Below are positions 1 to 6,420 of a DNA stretch of 64,000 bases, one piece after another; position 1 is the first letter of the stretch, and the number at the start of each line of letters is the position of its first letter. The notes under the pieces are model-generated. The model was not told where the DNA came from and searched no databases. It saw only the letters and a program-made list of their open reading frames with translations. Source of the DNA: a virus; IMG/VR virus record IMGVR_UViG_3300042862_000163, positions 1 to 64,000 of that record; one strand, given 5' to 3'. A program made the translations under genes and the position numbers.

Positions 1-849
1 TCTATTATAAATCCATTCTAAATGATTAACTTCTTCCTCACTATAACTTCTTTCTTGTTGCTTTAACTCATATTCTTCTTTGGCTTTAAGATAACCTTCT
101 CTTGAAGATTTTAAATCATCCATAGCTAAAGTAAATTGATTATAAGTTTCTTGTTGCCATTTAGCACCAAACTCAAAACCCGTAATGAAATCTGTATCAT
201 TATCAACTTCTGAACGCGGTAAGAATGACAAAGCAGCTTCTTCAAGTGTTTCTTGTTGTTTAGCATTTGCAATAAACCTTTCCATTATTTTATCTTGTTT
301 AGTTTCTTCTTTTAATGCTCTTTCTTTTAAAGTTTCTTCTGAAAGATGAATACCTTTACAATTTTTAGGATGTTCTTGACAAGCAAAATTATCTGCATAA
401 TATAAATCTACACCACATTTTATACAAACATTTGTAAGTTTAGGTTCTTCTTTTGGAGTGATTAATAAATGAGAACAACCACTTTCATCAAAGTATGGAA
501 CTTTAATAGTTTTAACCTCCTCACAACTTGGATTCTTTACAAACCATTTTAAAAACTCATCATCAATAGCTTGTACACCATCTGCAATTAAATCTTGGTC
601 TGTTGTTAGGATTATTTTTTTACAATTTTTATCAGATGATTGATAGAAAATTGATTTCATTACTATGTTATGAGTTAAATCATAATAGTAACCTTCTTTA
701 ATTTCTTCATCAGAAGTGATGTAGATGTTATAGCATTTTTTATGTTGAGTGCTTATTCTCGGTATTTCACAAAACTCATAATGTTTGTAACGACTATTTA
801 TATATAACCTGCTCGGTTTATCTGTTGGTAATATGTGTAGTTTATTCAT
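1..849 (-). CDS. hypothetical phage protein, 3' end outside window
   Basis: The reading frame opens at an ATG at 849-847 and runs 283 codons to the window edge without a stop, so the C-terminus is missing. I do not know its function. The visible part has a basic N-terminus, a central motif (FLKWFVKNPSCEEV) that I recall from many small proteins of Bacteroidota phages, then four cysteines and histidines (CIKCG...CQEHPKNC) that could bind a metal. The C-terminal third is Glu/Lys-rich and probably alpha-helical (EETLKERALKEE, EEYELKQQE). Its start overlaps the stop of the 54-residue gene upstream by 8 bases, which suggests translational coupling. Confidence that it is a real gene is high; no role can be assigned. 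Confidence 0.8.
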   Translation of the reverse strand, partial: MNKLHILPTDKPSRLYINSRYKHYEFCEIPRISTQHKKCYNIYITSDEEIKEGYYYDLTHNIVMKSIFYQSSDKNCKKIILTTDQDLIADGVQAIDDEFLKWFVKNPSCEEVKTIKVPYFDESGCSHLLITPKEEPKLTNVCIKCGVDLYYADNFACQEHPKNCKGIHLSEETLKERALKEETKQDKIMERFIANAKQQETLEEAALSFLPRSEVDNDTDFITGFEFGAKWQQETYNQFTLAMDDLKSSREGYLKAKEEYELKQQERSYSEEEVNHLEWIYNR

Positions 850-1006
850 CTGTTTTTTGTTTAGGTTTCTTTTCTAATGATTCCATTAGTTTAAGTTTAC
901 ATTTTTGACATTGTAATGCATCTATAAATCCTGTAGAGATAATAGTTCTACATGTATGACAGAGAGTTGCTCCTCTGCCATTATTAAACTTGTGTATAGG
1001 CTTCAT
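842..1006 (-). CDS. small zinc-ribbon-like protein (54 aa)
   Basis: A 54-residue frame starting MKPIHKFNNGRGATLCHTC. Two CxxC knuckles (CHTC near residues 16-19 and CQKC near 35-38) are spaced as in a mini zinc ribbon, followed by a Lys-rich tail. The stop overlaps the start of the downstream partial gene by 8 bases. Small Cys-rich proteins of this size are common in Bacteroidota phages and their roles are unknown; nucleic-acid or protein binding is an inference from the knuckles only. Confidence 0.65.
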   Translation of the reverse strand: MKPIHKFNNGRGATLCHTCRTIISTGFIDALQCQKCKLKLMESLEKKPKQKTDE

Positions 1007-1009
1007 ATT

Positions 1010-1129
1010 CTATTTATTTACAGATTTAGGTGTACACACATGTCCATCACTCCATTTGATTCCTGGAGGTGGTGTTGTTTCTGATGAGCTGTATTTTGTA
1101 CCACACTCACTACATTCAAATTTATTCAT
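1010..1129 (-). CDS. small Cys-pair protein (39 aa)
   Basis: A 39-residue frame beginning MNKFECSECGTKYSSSETTP. It has a CxxC knuckle at residues 6-9, a third Cys near residue 32, and a Pro-rich turn followed by IKWSDGHVC, a layout I recall from small rubredoxin- or zinc-knuckle-like phage proteins. The start overlaps the stop of the upstream membrane protein by 8 bases and it is followed after 3 bases by the next gene, so it sits in a tight minus-strand operon. Function unknown. Confidence 0.6.
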   Translation of the reverse strand: MNKFECSECGTKYSSSETTPPPGIKWSDGHVCTPKSVNK

Positions 1130-1241
1130 ATTTTATCCAATTTTTTAATTTTTCAAGTTTTGATTTTTGTCCTATCATTCCAAAAACAAATGCTAATATG
1201 AAAGCAATATAAACTTTTATAATATAAATTATGTCTTTCAT
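1122..1241 (-). CDS. single-pass membrane protein (39 aa)
   Basis: A 39-residue frame with one strongly hydrophobic segment (IIYIIKVYIAFILAFVFGMI, about residues 4-23) followed by a Lys-rich tail (KSKLEKLKNWIKYE). This looks like a small inner-membrane protein with a cytoplasmic basic tail. Its stop codon overlaps the start of the next gene by 8 bases. It could be an early host-takeover or superinfection protein, but nothing in the sequence decides this. Confidence 0.55.
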   Translation of the reverse strand: MKDIIYIIKVYIAFILAFVFGMIGQKSKLEKLKNWIKYE

Positions 1242-1270
1242 AATTTCTTTTGTTAATGATTAAACAATTA

Positions 1271-1294
1271 GGCTCCTGTTATTACACAAGAGCC
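1271..1294 (-). terminator. possible weak terminator hairpin
   Basis: GGCTC at 1271-1275 pairs with GAGCC at 1290-1294 around a 14-base loop, in the gap downstream of the 48-residue gene. On the minus strand it is followed by TAATTGTTTAA, so there is no strong U-tract; termination is only possible. Confidence 0.3.
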
Positions 1295-1305
1295 CTTTTG
1301 CCCCC

Positions 1306-1452
1306 TTAATAACCCAACTGTTCCAGCTGGTTTATATTGGCTTCTACAATATACACACCTTGTGTAATTGAACAGGCAAATGCAATACTCATTGCAAATG
1401 CTAATTTTCGGAATTGATAAAAGTCCACAGGACTTAATTTAATTGTCTTCAT
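1306..1452 (-). CDS. small hypothetical protein (48 aa)
   Basis: A 48-residue frame starting MKTIKLSPVDFYQFRKLAF. It has a short hydrophobic Ala-rich stretch (LAFAMSIAFACSIT) and an acidic end (EANINQLEQLGY), so it may be a weak membrane segment or a buried helix. The start codon is preceded by the leader motif AATCCTTAATAAC found before other genes of this block, which supports the chosen start. It is the first gene after the RNA cluster and lies just downstream of a strong minus-strand terminator. Function unknown. Confidence 0.6.
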   Translation of the reverse strand: MKTIKLSPVDFYQFRKLAFAMSIAFACSITQGVYIVEANINQLEQLGY

Positions 1453-1461
1453 GTTTTTATA

Positions 1462-1475
1462 GTTATTAAGGATTA
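1462..1475 (-). promoter_or_regulatory. leader motif copy (TAATCCTTAATAAC)
   Basis: On the minus strand this reads TAATCCTTAATAAC, 9 bases before the ATG of the 48-residue gene. The same core CCTTAATAAC precedes four other start codons of this block. Whether it is a promoter of a phage polymerase or a translation signal cannot be decided here. Confidence 0.5.
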
Positions 1476-1483
1476 ATACAAAA

Positions 1484-1510
1484 TAAAAAAGCCTCCATTA
1501 CAGAGGCTTT
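1484..1510 (-). terminator. intrinsic terminator
   Basis: AAAGCCTC (1488-1495) pairs perfectly with GAGGCTTT (1503-1510) around the 7-base loop CATTACA, and on the minus strand the hairpin runs into TTTTTT. It closes the RNA cluster on its right. The loop is identical to that of the terminator at 5793-5817. Confidence 0.8.
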
Positions 1511-1733
1511 GATTGAGAGTTTATTCATTGCAACTCACAAGTGTTCCCTATCCACAGAGACCATAGCTTACAAGTTTAAAATGTGTGGATGTAAGACCAC
1601 TTGATAGAACTTCACATACTTGGTCTCAGACCTATTCTATCTGGTAACACTGAGCTGTTACAGGGCAATTCACGACACTTAGCTTTGTCCAATTGCTTGT
1701 TGCTTTCCTAGTGCTAAGATCAAACAACAGATG
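1511..1733 (-). other. structured non-coding stretch, unexplained
   Basis: No convincing reading frame. On the minus strand several complementary pairs are visible: GTAACA/TGTTAC around GCTCAG, GATAGAA/TTCTATC about 25 bases apart, GGTCT/GAGACC, and GTGG/CCAC around a T-arm-sized loop. It sits between the terminator and a tRNA-like element in the same orientation. It may hold one or two degenerate tRNAs or another RNA; I cannot fold it with confidence. Confidence 0.35.
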
Positions 1734-1845
1734 TGATTGAGACAGGAATCGAACCTGTAAGGTATAACCACTGAACGTGGAGATGGAAGTTAATTCTTCT
1801 TTTACAATACCAACCTGTGAGCATTTACCATTTCGCCACTCAATC
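1734..1845 (-). tRNA. oversized tRNA-like element (112 nt)
   Basis: The minus strand shows a 7-base acceptor pair (GATTGAG with CTCAATC), a plausible D-arm (GCGAAATGGTAAATGC) and a canonical T-arm (ACAGG TTCGATT CCTGT). The interval between D-arm and T-arm is far too long for a normal tRNA. It contains a possible anticodon arm (CACAG GTTGGTA TTGTA, which would read TGG) plus about 44 extra bases with two more hairpins (GAAG/CTTC and CCAC/GTGG) and a GGTAT/ATACC pair. The 3' CCA is not encoded. It could be a functional tRNA with a large insertion, a degenerate tRNA, or a tRNA mimic; the anticodon is left unassigned. Confidence 0.5.
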
Positions 1846-2029
1846 ATTTAATAGATTTTAAATGTCTCTAACTTACTTATAGTGTCTCACGTTACTTTCA
1901 GTTAGAGTTACATTAATAGAAAGCCTAATTGAGCTACAGTCTAAAGCTTGATGTATACTTGAGATACACATCTTCTAAATTAACAATTACTCCATGTACC
2001 AGTAACTTTACTATTATATGTCTGGCTCG
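1846..2029 (-). other. non-coding spacer with long inverted repeat
   Basis: Between the tRNA-like element and the tmRNA no gene is visible. On the minus strand CTCTAACT and AGTTAGAG form an 8-bp pair about 35 bases apart, and a segment reading TGTAGCTCAATTAGGC resembles a tRNA 5' half, but I find no matching T-arm or acceptor partner. Possibly a decayed tRNA. Confidence 0.3.
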
Positions 2030-2421
2030 TGGAGGTGGGGAGAGTCGAACTCCCGTCCAAATTACTTTCATTAATACAATTTATACAGCTTCACGTTTCT
2101 TTAAACTCTTTACGTTAGAAAGGTCAACTAATTAAAGAAGACTCCACCAGAATGTTTTTAAGGAATCATACAAACCTCCTTATGGCAAATGTTATTGTCT
2201 GTAGCCAGTGTGTGACAGATTTAATGCTTATGCAGCCATTTCTAGCTCTTCAACATTAGAGTTAATTAATGAAAAAACTTTGCTCATGTTAGCGTTAACT
2301 TGGTTAACATCTAACGAAATTACTTTGTTGTCATTTATTAAAATTCACCTTAGTTTTAGCCAGTTATCTCTCTGGGCTGATTGTATCAATTAGTAGTAAC
2401 CTGTCAAAACCAGTCACCCCC
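2030..2421 (-). ncRNA. ssrA: transfer-messenger RNA (tmRNA)
   Basis: tmRNA rescues stalled ribosomes: its tRNA-like ends are charged with alanine and its internal frame adds a degradation tag. On the minus strand the 5' end reads GGGGGTGACTGGTTTTGACA and the 3' end GGACGGGAGTTCGACTCTCC followed by CCACCTCCA. The 7-base acceptor GGGGGTG pairs with CACCTCC (one G-U), and the T-arm GGGAG TTCGACT CTCCC is canonical. The length of 392 nt is normal. CCA is not encoded. An open tag frame ends with GCT GCA TAA at 2235-2228 (reads ELEMAA) and is open back to at least nt 78 of the RNA, so the tag may be about 27-31 residues if the resume codon is near nt 99-111. Bacterial tmRNA is normally chromosomal; phage copies are known but uncommon. 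Identity is well supported by both ends. Confidence 0.9.
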
Positions 2422-2620
2422 AATTTCCCTCATGTGAGGGCACTTATCATTTCGGTAGCGTAGCACAATCAACTGATTGCACCTCGAGCCTTTAATTCTA
2501 TGTGAGAGCATTTAGTACCCTCTTTCTTATAGTTATTAAAACCGACTAAAACTTCCTATAAGAGTAGGGTCACGTAATTAATTGTCTTACACATTTAGAC
2601 GATTTCCTCACGAATGAAGA
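2422..2620 (-). other. structured non-coding stretch upstream of tmRNA
   Basis: No gene. The minus strand shows a perfect hairpin CCCTCA-CA-TGAGGG just before the tmRNA, GCAATCA/TGATTGT with almost no loop, and TCTTATAG/CTATAAGA about 25 bases apart. A piece reading ACCGAAATGATAAGTGC resembles the D-arm of the tRNA-like element at 1734-1845. It may be a processing leader for the tmRNA or a further degenerate tRNA. Confidence 0.35.
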
Positions 2621-2624
2621 ATAT

Positions 2625-2639
2625 GTGGATTTGAACCAC
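2625..2639 (-). other. isolated tRNA-type T-arm
   Basis: On the minus strand GTGG TTCAAAT CCAC is a textbook T-arm with a 4-bp stem. I cannot find a convincing acceptor partner; upstream lies a GAGAAC/GTTCTC hairpin, and further up an AGTGG/CCACT arm whose loop contains TGAAC. It could belong to a heavily interrupted tRNA of 120-190 nt or to a pseudogene. Confidence 0.3.
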
Positions 2640-2854
2640 TATTTTTTAACTACTTGCTGAGAACTCATTTGTGTTGTGGCAATGTTCTCTAGGTTTGCCA
2701 AATCTTTTTCCTTTCTCAAGGGAACAACACAATTCAATGTTACCATGAATATCCAATTTTTAAAGTGGCTTTCGATGTTCAGTCCACTATTACCAATCTA
2801 ATTCTATGCTTCCAAGTTTCATTAAGGCCTATGAATTAGTAACAGTCTCCTCGG

Positions 2855-2958
2855 TAGTCAGGACAGGATTCGAACCTGTATAATTAGCTTACGATTATCT
2901 AATTACCCGCTTTTCCAAGCAGCTAGGGGTTGCGTCTATCCAATTCCGCCACCTGACT
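2855..2958 (-). tRNA. oversized tRNA, Leu-like body (104 nt)
   Basis: The minus strand has a 7-bp acceptor (AGTCAGG with CCTGACT), a D-arm very close to bacterial tRNA-Leu (GGCGGAATTGGATAGACGC), a long variable arm (TAATTAG with CTAATTA) and a T-arm ACAGG TTCGAAT CCTGT. The region that should be a 17-base anticodon arm is about 26 bases, with ACCC/GGGT as the outer pair. An inner arm CTGC...GCGG encloses TTGGAAAA, which looks like a Ser-GGA anticodon loop with one extra base. The anticodon is therefore ambiguous. It is a class II tRNA by its variable arm; whether it is functional is uncertain. CCA is not encoded. Confidence 0.65.
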
Positions 2959-3040
2959 TAGCTTCACACAGCTTAGCTATTTTATCTTTTGTATCACTCT
3001 AGTGAGTTTTAAACTGACTACACTGATATGAAACATAAAT

Positions 3041-3067
3041 ATCCCTGCAAATATAATTCACAGGGAT
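3041..3067 (-). terminator. hairpin downstream of VWA gene
   Basis: ATCCCTG (3041-3047) pairs with CAGGGAT (3061-3067) just after the stop of the VWA gene. On the minus strand it is followed by ATTTATGTTTC, a weak U-tract, so it may be a terminator or an RNA-processing site separating the mRNA from the RNA cluster. Confidence 0.45.
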
Positions 3068-3079
3068 TAATAATCAAAA

Positions 3080-4465
3080 CTATTTTTTAGTTATTTGTAA
3101 CTTACCTGCTTCTTTTGAATGAGAATACACTGATTGATCTTCATTCACTTGAATTAGTTTACCACCAGTTTGAAGACAAAGATGTTTTAAATCATCATTA
3201 TATTCCATCAATGTAATAGCATTCACTTTATAAGGGAACTTCTTTGTATTGATTCTATCTTGTCCATCATTGATAATTAATATCTCTGGTTTCTCTTCAA
3301 ATAAATCTACATCTAAGTTACAAAGTTTGTGCTCATTAATTTCAGAAGCAATTCTTTCAACCATATCTGCCACTTCAGTTGATCCACCATCAGGTTCATT
3401 AGAGAATGTTTGCCAAAATGATATAACATCTTCTCTGTTCTTGATATGTTGAAATTCTAAATCATCTGCATCATGTACAAAATAACTAAAGAATACTTCA
3501 GCTTCTCCTCTCATTACATATTTGAATCTATCTATAAGAATAGCATTAACCCAAATTTGTTTTTCAGGGTCATCCATACTACCAGAGAAATCTAATATAA
3601 TGATAATCTTCTGCTTCTGTTCTTTTCTATCAACTGGAACATTTACTGTTAAGTCTTTAGTTAAGAATTTAATATCAAAGTTAGGAAGAAGTCTTTGATA
3701 AAGATCAATCATTGTTAATTGATCATGACTTCTCATTATCGTTTTAAGATATTGATCAGAGTTAGCAACTATTTTCTCATCTATTTCCTTCTCCACTTTG
3801 AATTCAGTACCAAATTCACCAACAAGAGATAAAAGATTTAATATCTCCATTGATCTCTCTTTACTCATTTCATTAAGATTCAATTGTTCATTGATACTTG
3901 GATCAGTATATAGAGTTCTATCGAAATCTAACCCTTTCTTCATATCCACTTCAGTATCATCTTCATCTTTCTCACCAGACTCACCAGCACTGTTATCTTT
4001 TAGTTTTAAATAAATAGATATAGCTTGTTCCAATGGTGTGAATCCAGGAATATATTGATCATAGATACTATCGAACAATTGTTTCTTTCCTCTTTGAGTA
4101 TCACTTTGTTGATCTTCTTCAATGAATGCATCAGCTATGTAGTCTTTTTCATCAATCATTTTGAAATAACATACACGAGCTAGTTCTTTAATCATATCAA
4201 TAGAGTCTTGTTTTCTTACATTGACTTTCTTCTTGATATCCACAGCAGTTGGTGTTAGATAATGTACTGGATCTTTGACGAATAAACTATCATCATTATC
4301 TTCATACGAAACTACAAATGAATAGTTAGACCAACTACTCTTTGACCAACCACCACTACCATATTTACTTTTCCATCCTCCATTACTCCTTTTTTTTGGA
4401 GTAAATGAAGAAGGAGTATACAAATCTTCATAATCTGTATACTCATTTCCCCATAAATCTTTCAT
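3080..4465 (-). CDS. VWA-domain protein, partner of MoxR-type ATPase
   Basis: A 461-residue protein with a Ser/Gly/Trp-rich N-terminus (residues 22-50), an acidic linker near 158-175 and a C-terminal von Willebrand factor A domain. The metal-ion-dependent adhesion site is visible: DFSGSMD (DxSxS) near residue 293, GGST near 360 and INDGQD near 398. VWA proteins paired with MoxR AAA+ ATPases act as metal-dependent adaptors in chaperone-like remodelling of target proteins. Its start codon overlaps the stop of the ATPase gene by one base, so the two are made together. In a phage the target could be a host or virion protein; that is inference. Domain call is strong, biological role unknown. Confidence 0.85.
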   Translation of the reverse strand: MKDLWGNEYTDYEDLYTPSSFTPKKRSNGGWKSKYGSGGWSKSSWSNYSFVVSYEDNDDSLFVKDPVHYLTPTAVDIKKKVNVRKQDSIDMIKELARVCYFKMIDEKDYIADAFIEEDQQSDTQRGKKQLFDSIYDQYIPGFTPLEQAISIYLKLKDNSAGESGEKDEDDTEVDMKKGLDFDRTLYTDPSINEQLNLNEMSKERSMEILNLLSLVGEFGTEFKVEKEIDEKIVANSDQYLKTIMRSHDQLTMIDLYQRLLPNFDIKFLTKDLTVNVPVDRKEQKQKIIIILDFSGSMDDPEKQIWVNAILIDRFKYVMRGEAEVFFSYFVHDADDLEFQHIKNREDVISFWQTFSNEPDGGSTEVADMVERIASEINEHKLCNLDVDLFEEKPEILIINDGQDRINTKKFPYKVNAITLMEYNDDLKHLCLQTGGKLIQVNEDQSVYSHSKEAGKLQITKK

Positions 4466-5781
4466 TATATAAATTGTGCTATTTGAAGATTCTTTTTACA
4501 CTTATCTATCACTGCAACAGCTGCTTTTACAAGTTGAGTATGCATGCTTACAAGATCATCATTAACTGTTAATGATCTAAGATCACTTAATTTATCAGTA
4601 AGACTCTTAAGAATGATTTTGTATGCTGTCTCATCAGTTCTAGTTGATAATGGAGTTTCACTTATTGCTGACATTATATCAGTTAGTTCCCCTGACATTT
4701 GTCTGAACTTAATTGTTCCCTCAAATGTTTTGATAGCTTCAGCTATTAATGCAGGTTTCTTTGTGAATTCAGCAATGAAACTTAATGCTTCTGGTCCACA
4801 TTGATCATACACTGAATAAGCTGTTACAGCAATCCTTGGACTGATTGTAATACCATTCTTTGCATACTCTTGTAACAAGTATGGAATAACTGGATCTACA
4901 TTATCAACACCAAATTTGCTTTCCAACAATTTGTTGTAACTGATCTCAGTATAATTATCCCAAATAACATTTAACTCAAGAGGAAATCTCTCCATCAATG
5001 CTCTTAATGACATATTCTTAGAGAATTCATCACGAGTTCTATTTGTACAACAAATGATGAACTTAGTCTTGATTGGATACACTTGTGTACCATTTCTAAA
5101 CACACCACTTGATAGAATATCTTTTAATTGCTCTAAAATAAAATCAGGAGCATCAAACATCTCTTCAAATACAACATATTCATGATCCATAAATGAATTC
5201 TCTACAAGATATTCTATTTTACCTGTCTTATTGAATTTTAATATATTCATACCACCAAATAATCTATCTGTGGTCATACCTGTACCCATTGTAATAACGT
5301 AAGGCTGAATACCTCTTTCTTTTAGGAAATCTAATGTTTTCTCTGATTTTCCGTGTCCTCCTGGACCATAAAGAACAATATTCTTACAGGTGTTGAAACC
5401 TATGTTAAGAACTTGATCTGTCTTGTCCATGAATACGAATTTCTCTGTAGCTGTTTCTGTAACGTTTTCTAAATTGTTCATCTGTTTTTCTTTTGTTATT
5501 AAGGATTTGTTTAAATTAATTTGTTCTAAAATTTGTTCTATTGGCATTTCTGGTTCGTTCAATATAAAATCATGTGAATGATACCAATAGCCTTCTATTT
5601 TGAAATTATTATCATTATCCATGTGATTTTCTATTATGTCAATCCATTCATCATCTATATCTTCTCCTAAGACAACATTCATATCACCATTAGTATTCCA
5701 ACCTACTGGAGAATCAATTCGTTTATCCCATTTACCAATGTCTTTAAATTCTTCTTTTGTTCTAAATCTATATTTACTCAT
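4465..5781 (-). CDS. MoxR-type AAA+ ATPase with fused N-terminal extension
   Basis: A 438-residue protein. Residues about 115-330 form an AAA+ module: Walker A GPGGHGKS (139-146), Walker B VVFEEM (E206/E207), sensor-1 Asn in CCTNRT (N247) and arginine-finger candidates in LRALMERF (R260, R265). The order fits MoxR/CbbQ-type ATPases that load or remodel a VWA partner, here the next gene. The first 100 residues are different: they look like a small phage protein of their own (MSKYRFRTKEEFKDIGKWDK). They end in QINLNKSLITKEKQ, which is a translated AT-rich leader carrying the motif AATCCTTAATAAC used before other genes. Met101 (nt 5481-5479) is therefore a second plausible start, and the gene looks like a fusion through loss of a stop codon. 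Both starts may be used. Confidence 0.85.
   Translation of the reverse strand: MSKYRFRTKEEFKDIGKWDKRIDSPVGWNTNGDMNVVLGEDIDDEWIDIIENHMDNDNNFKIEGYWYHSHDFILNEPEMPIEQILEQINLNKSLITKEKQMNNLENVTETATEKFVFMDKTDQVLNIGFNTCKNIVLYGPGGHGKSEKTLDFLKERGIQPYVITMGTGMTTDRLFGGMNILKFNKTGKIEYLVENSFMDHEYVVFEEMFDAPDFILEQLKDILSSGVFRNGTQVYPIKTKFIICCTNRTRDEFSKNMSLRALMERFPLELNVIWDNYTEISYNKLLESKFGVDNVDPVIPYLLQEYAKNGITISPRIAVTAYSVYDQCGPEALSFIAEFTKKPALIAEAIKTFEGTIKFRQMSGELTDIMSAISETPLSTRTDETAYKIILKSLTDKLSDLRSLTVNDDLVSMHTQLVKAAVAVIDKCKKNLQIAQFI
5495..5508 (-). promoter_or_regulatory. leader motif copy inside the ATPase frame
   Basis: The minus strand reads AAATCCTTAATAAC, 13 bases before the internal ATG at 5481. It is the same motif that precedes other start codons of the block but here it is translated in frame (KSLIT). 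This supports Met101 of the ATPase as an ancestral or alternative start. Confidence 0.5.
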
Positions 5782-5792
5782 AGCTTTGATAT

Positions 5793-5817
5793 AAAAGGAG
5801 AGCCATTACAGCTCTCC
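5793..5817 (-). terminator. intrinsic terminator
   Basis: GGAGAGC (5797-5803) pairs perfectly with GCTCTCC (5811-5817) around the loop CATTACA, and on the minus strand is followed by TTTTAT. It lies between the 133-residue gene and the ATPase start, so ATPase/VWA transcription probably needs its own start or read-through. Confidence 0.75.
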
Positions 5818-5826
5818 CAATTAGTT

Positions 5827-6228
5827 TTACTCTTCATTGTCCTCTTCAGACTGTCTATTCTGAATTGCATTTCGAATCTTATCTAGAATATCTTTTAACC
5901 CTTGAGGTAATTCTCCATCTTCTGATTGAAGAGAACGTTTAATCATCTCTTTGTGAATCTCTTCCATTTTATCACGTAGATAGAATGATGATAGTATCAC
6001 AAGTTGAGAATAACTAAACTCATTTAATGATGCTTCAACTAATTCACTTGGTGAACATCCATCATCTTCATCATCATCACTAGTTAAACTATCAACTATA
6101 GAATCATTTGTTCTACAAACTATTCTCTTTACAATTTCTTGTAAATCATCAAGATATTCTGGTGCTACACCAATTGCTTTGTCTAATTTCTTTTGACCGT
6201 GGTCAAATGTAAAAATGCTTGTGCTCAT
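5827..6228 (-). CDS. acidic hypothetical protein (133 aa)
   Basis: A 133-residue protein with a middle acidic run (SLTSDDDEDDG, about residues 48-58) and two helical, charged stretches. I do not recognise the family. The ATG is immediately preceded by the leader motif AAATCCTTAATAAC with no spacer, which fixes the start. It ends 10 bases before a strong terminator. Acidic early phage proteins often act as DNA mimics or adaptors for host enzymes, but there is no specific evidence here. Confidence 0.75.
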   Translation of the reverse strand: MSTSIFTFDHGQKKLDKAIGVAPEYLDDLQEIVKRIVCRTNDSIVDSLTSDDDEDDGCSPSELVEASLNEFSYSQLVILSSFYLRDKMEEIHKEMIKRSLQSEDGELPQGLKDILDKIRNAIQNRQSEEDNEE

Positions 6229-6242
6229 GTTATTAAGGATTT
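6229..6242 (-). promoter_or_regulatory. leader motif copy (AAATCCTTAATAAC)
   Basis: The minus strand reads AAATCCTTAATAAC directly abutting the ATG of the 133-residue gene. With zero spacing it would lie inside a leaderless transcript or act in translation; if it is a promoter, the transcript would start within or at the gene. Confidence 0.5.
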
Positions 6243-6252
6243 AATTAATTAA

Positions 6253-6420
6253 TTATTTTTTGTTACGTTCTTCTTCTATTCTCATACCAATATATATTGG
6301 TAATAAAAATGGTGCTGCTAAAAATGCTACCCATGCATATTTATATTTACCATTTTTCTTTTCATCTTCTATTATCATGCCTAGCATGACTAAATAGCAT
6401 ATTATACAATACAATATCAT
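6253..6420 (-). CDS. two-helix membrane protein (55 aa)
   Basis: A 55-residue frame with two hydrophobic segments (MILYCIICYLVMLGMII and AWVAFLAAPFLLPIYIG) joined by a charged loop EDEKKNGKYKY and ending in EEERNKK. Its start overlaps the stop of the upstream 51-residue gene by four bases (ATGA), a typical coupling signal. A closely similar layout is seen in the protein at 6556-6723. Function unknown. Confidence 0.65.
   Translation of the reverse strand: MILYCIICYLVMLGMIIEDEKKNGKYKYAWVAFLAAPFLLPIYIGMRIEEERNKK

Noticed and set aside
1632-1847. Open frame of 71 codons on the minus strand
   Set aside because: It runs through the tRNA-like element (acceptor, T-arm) and its peptide has no protein-like features; it is a chance frame over RNA genes.
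1929-2393. Two open frames of 68 and 61 codons on the plus strand
   Set aside because: Both lie antisense to the tmRNA and contain its conserved ends; they are shadows of the RNA.
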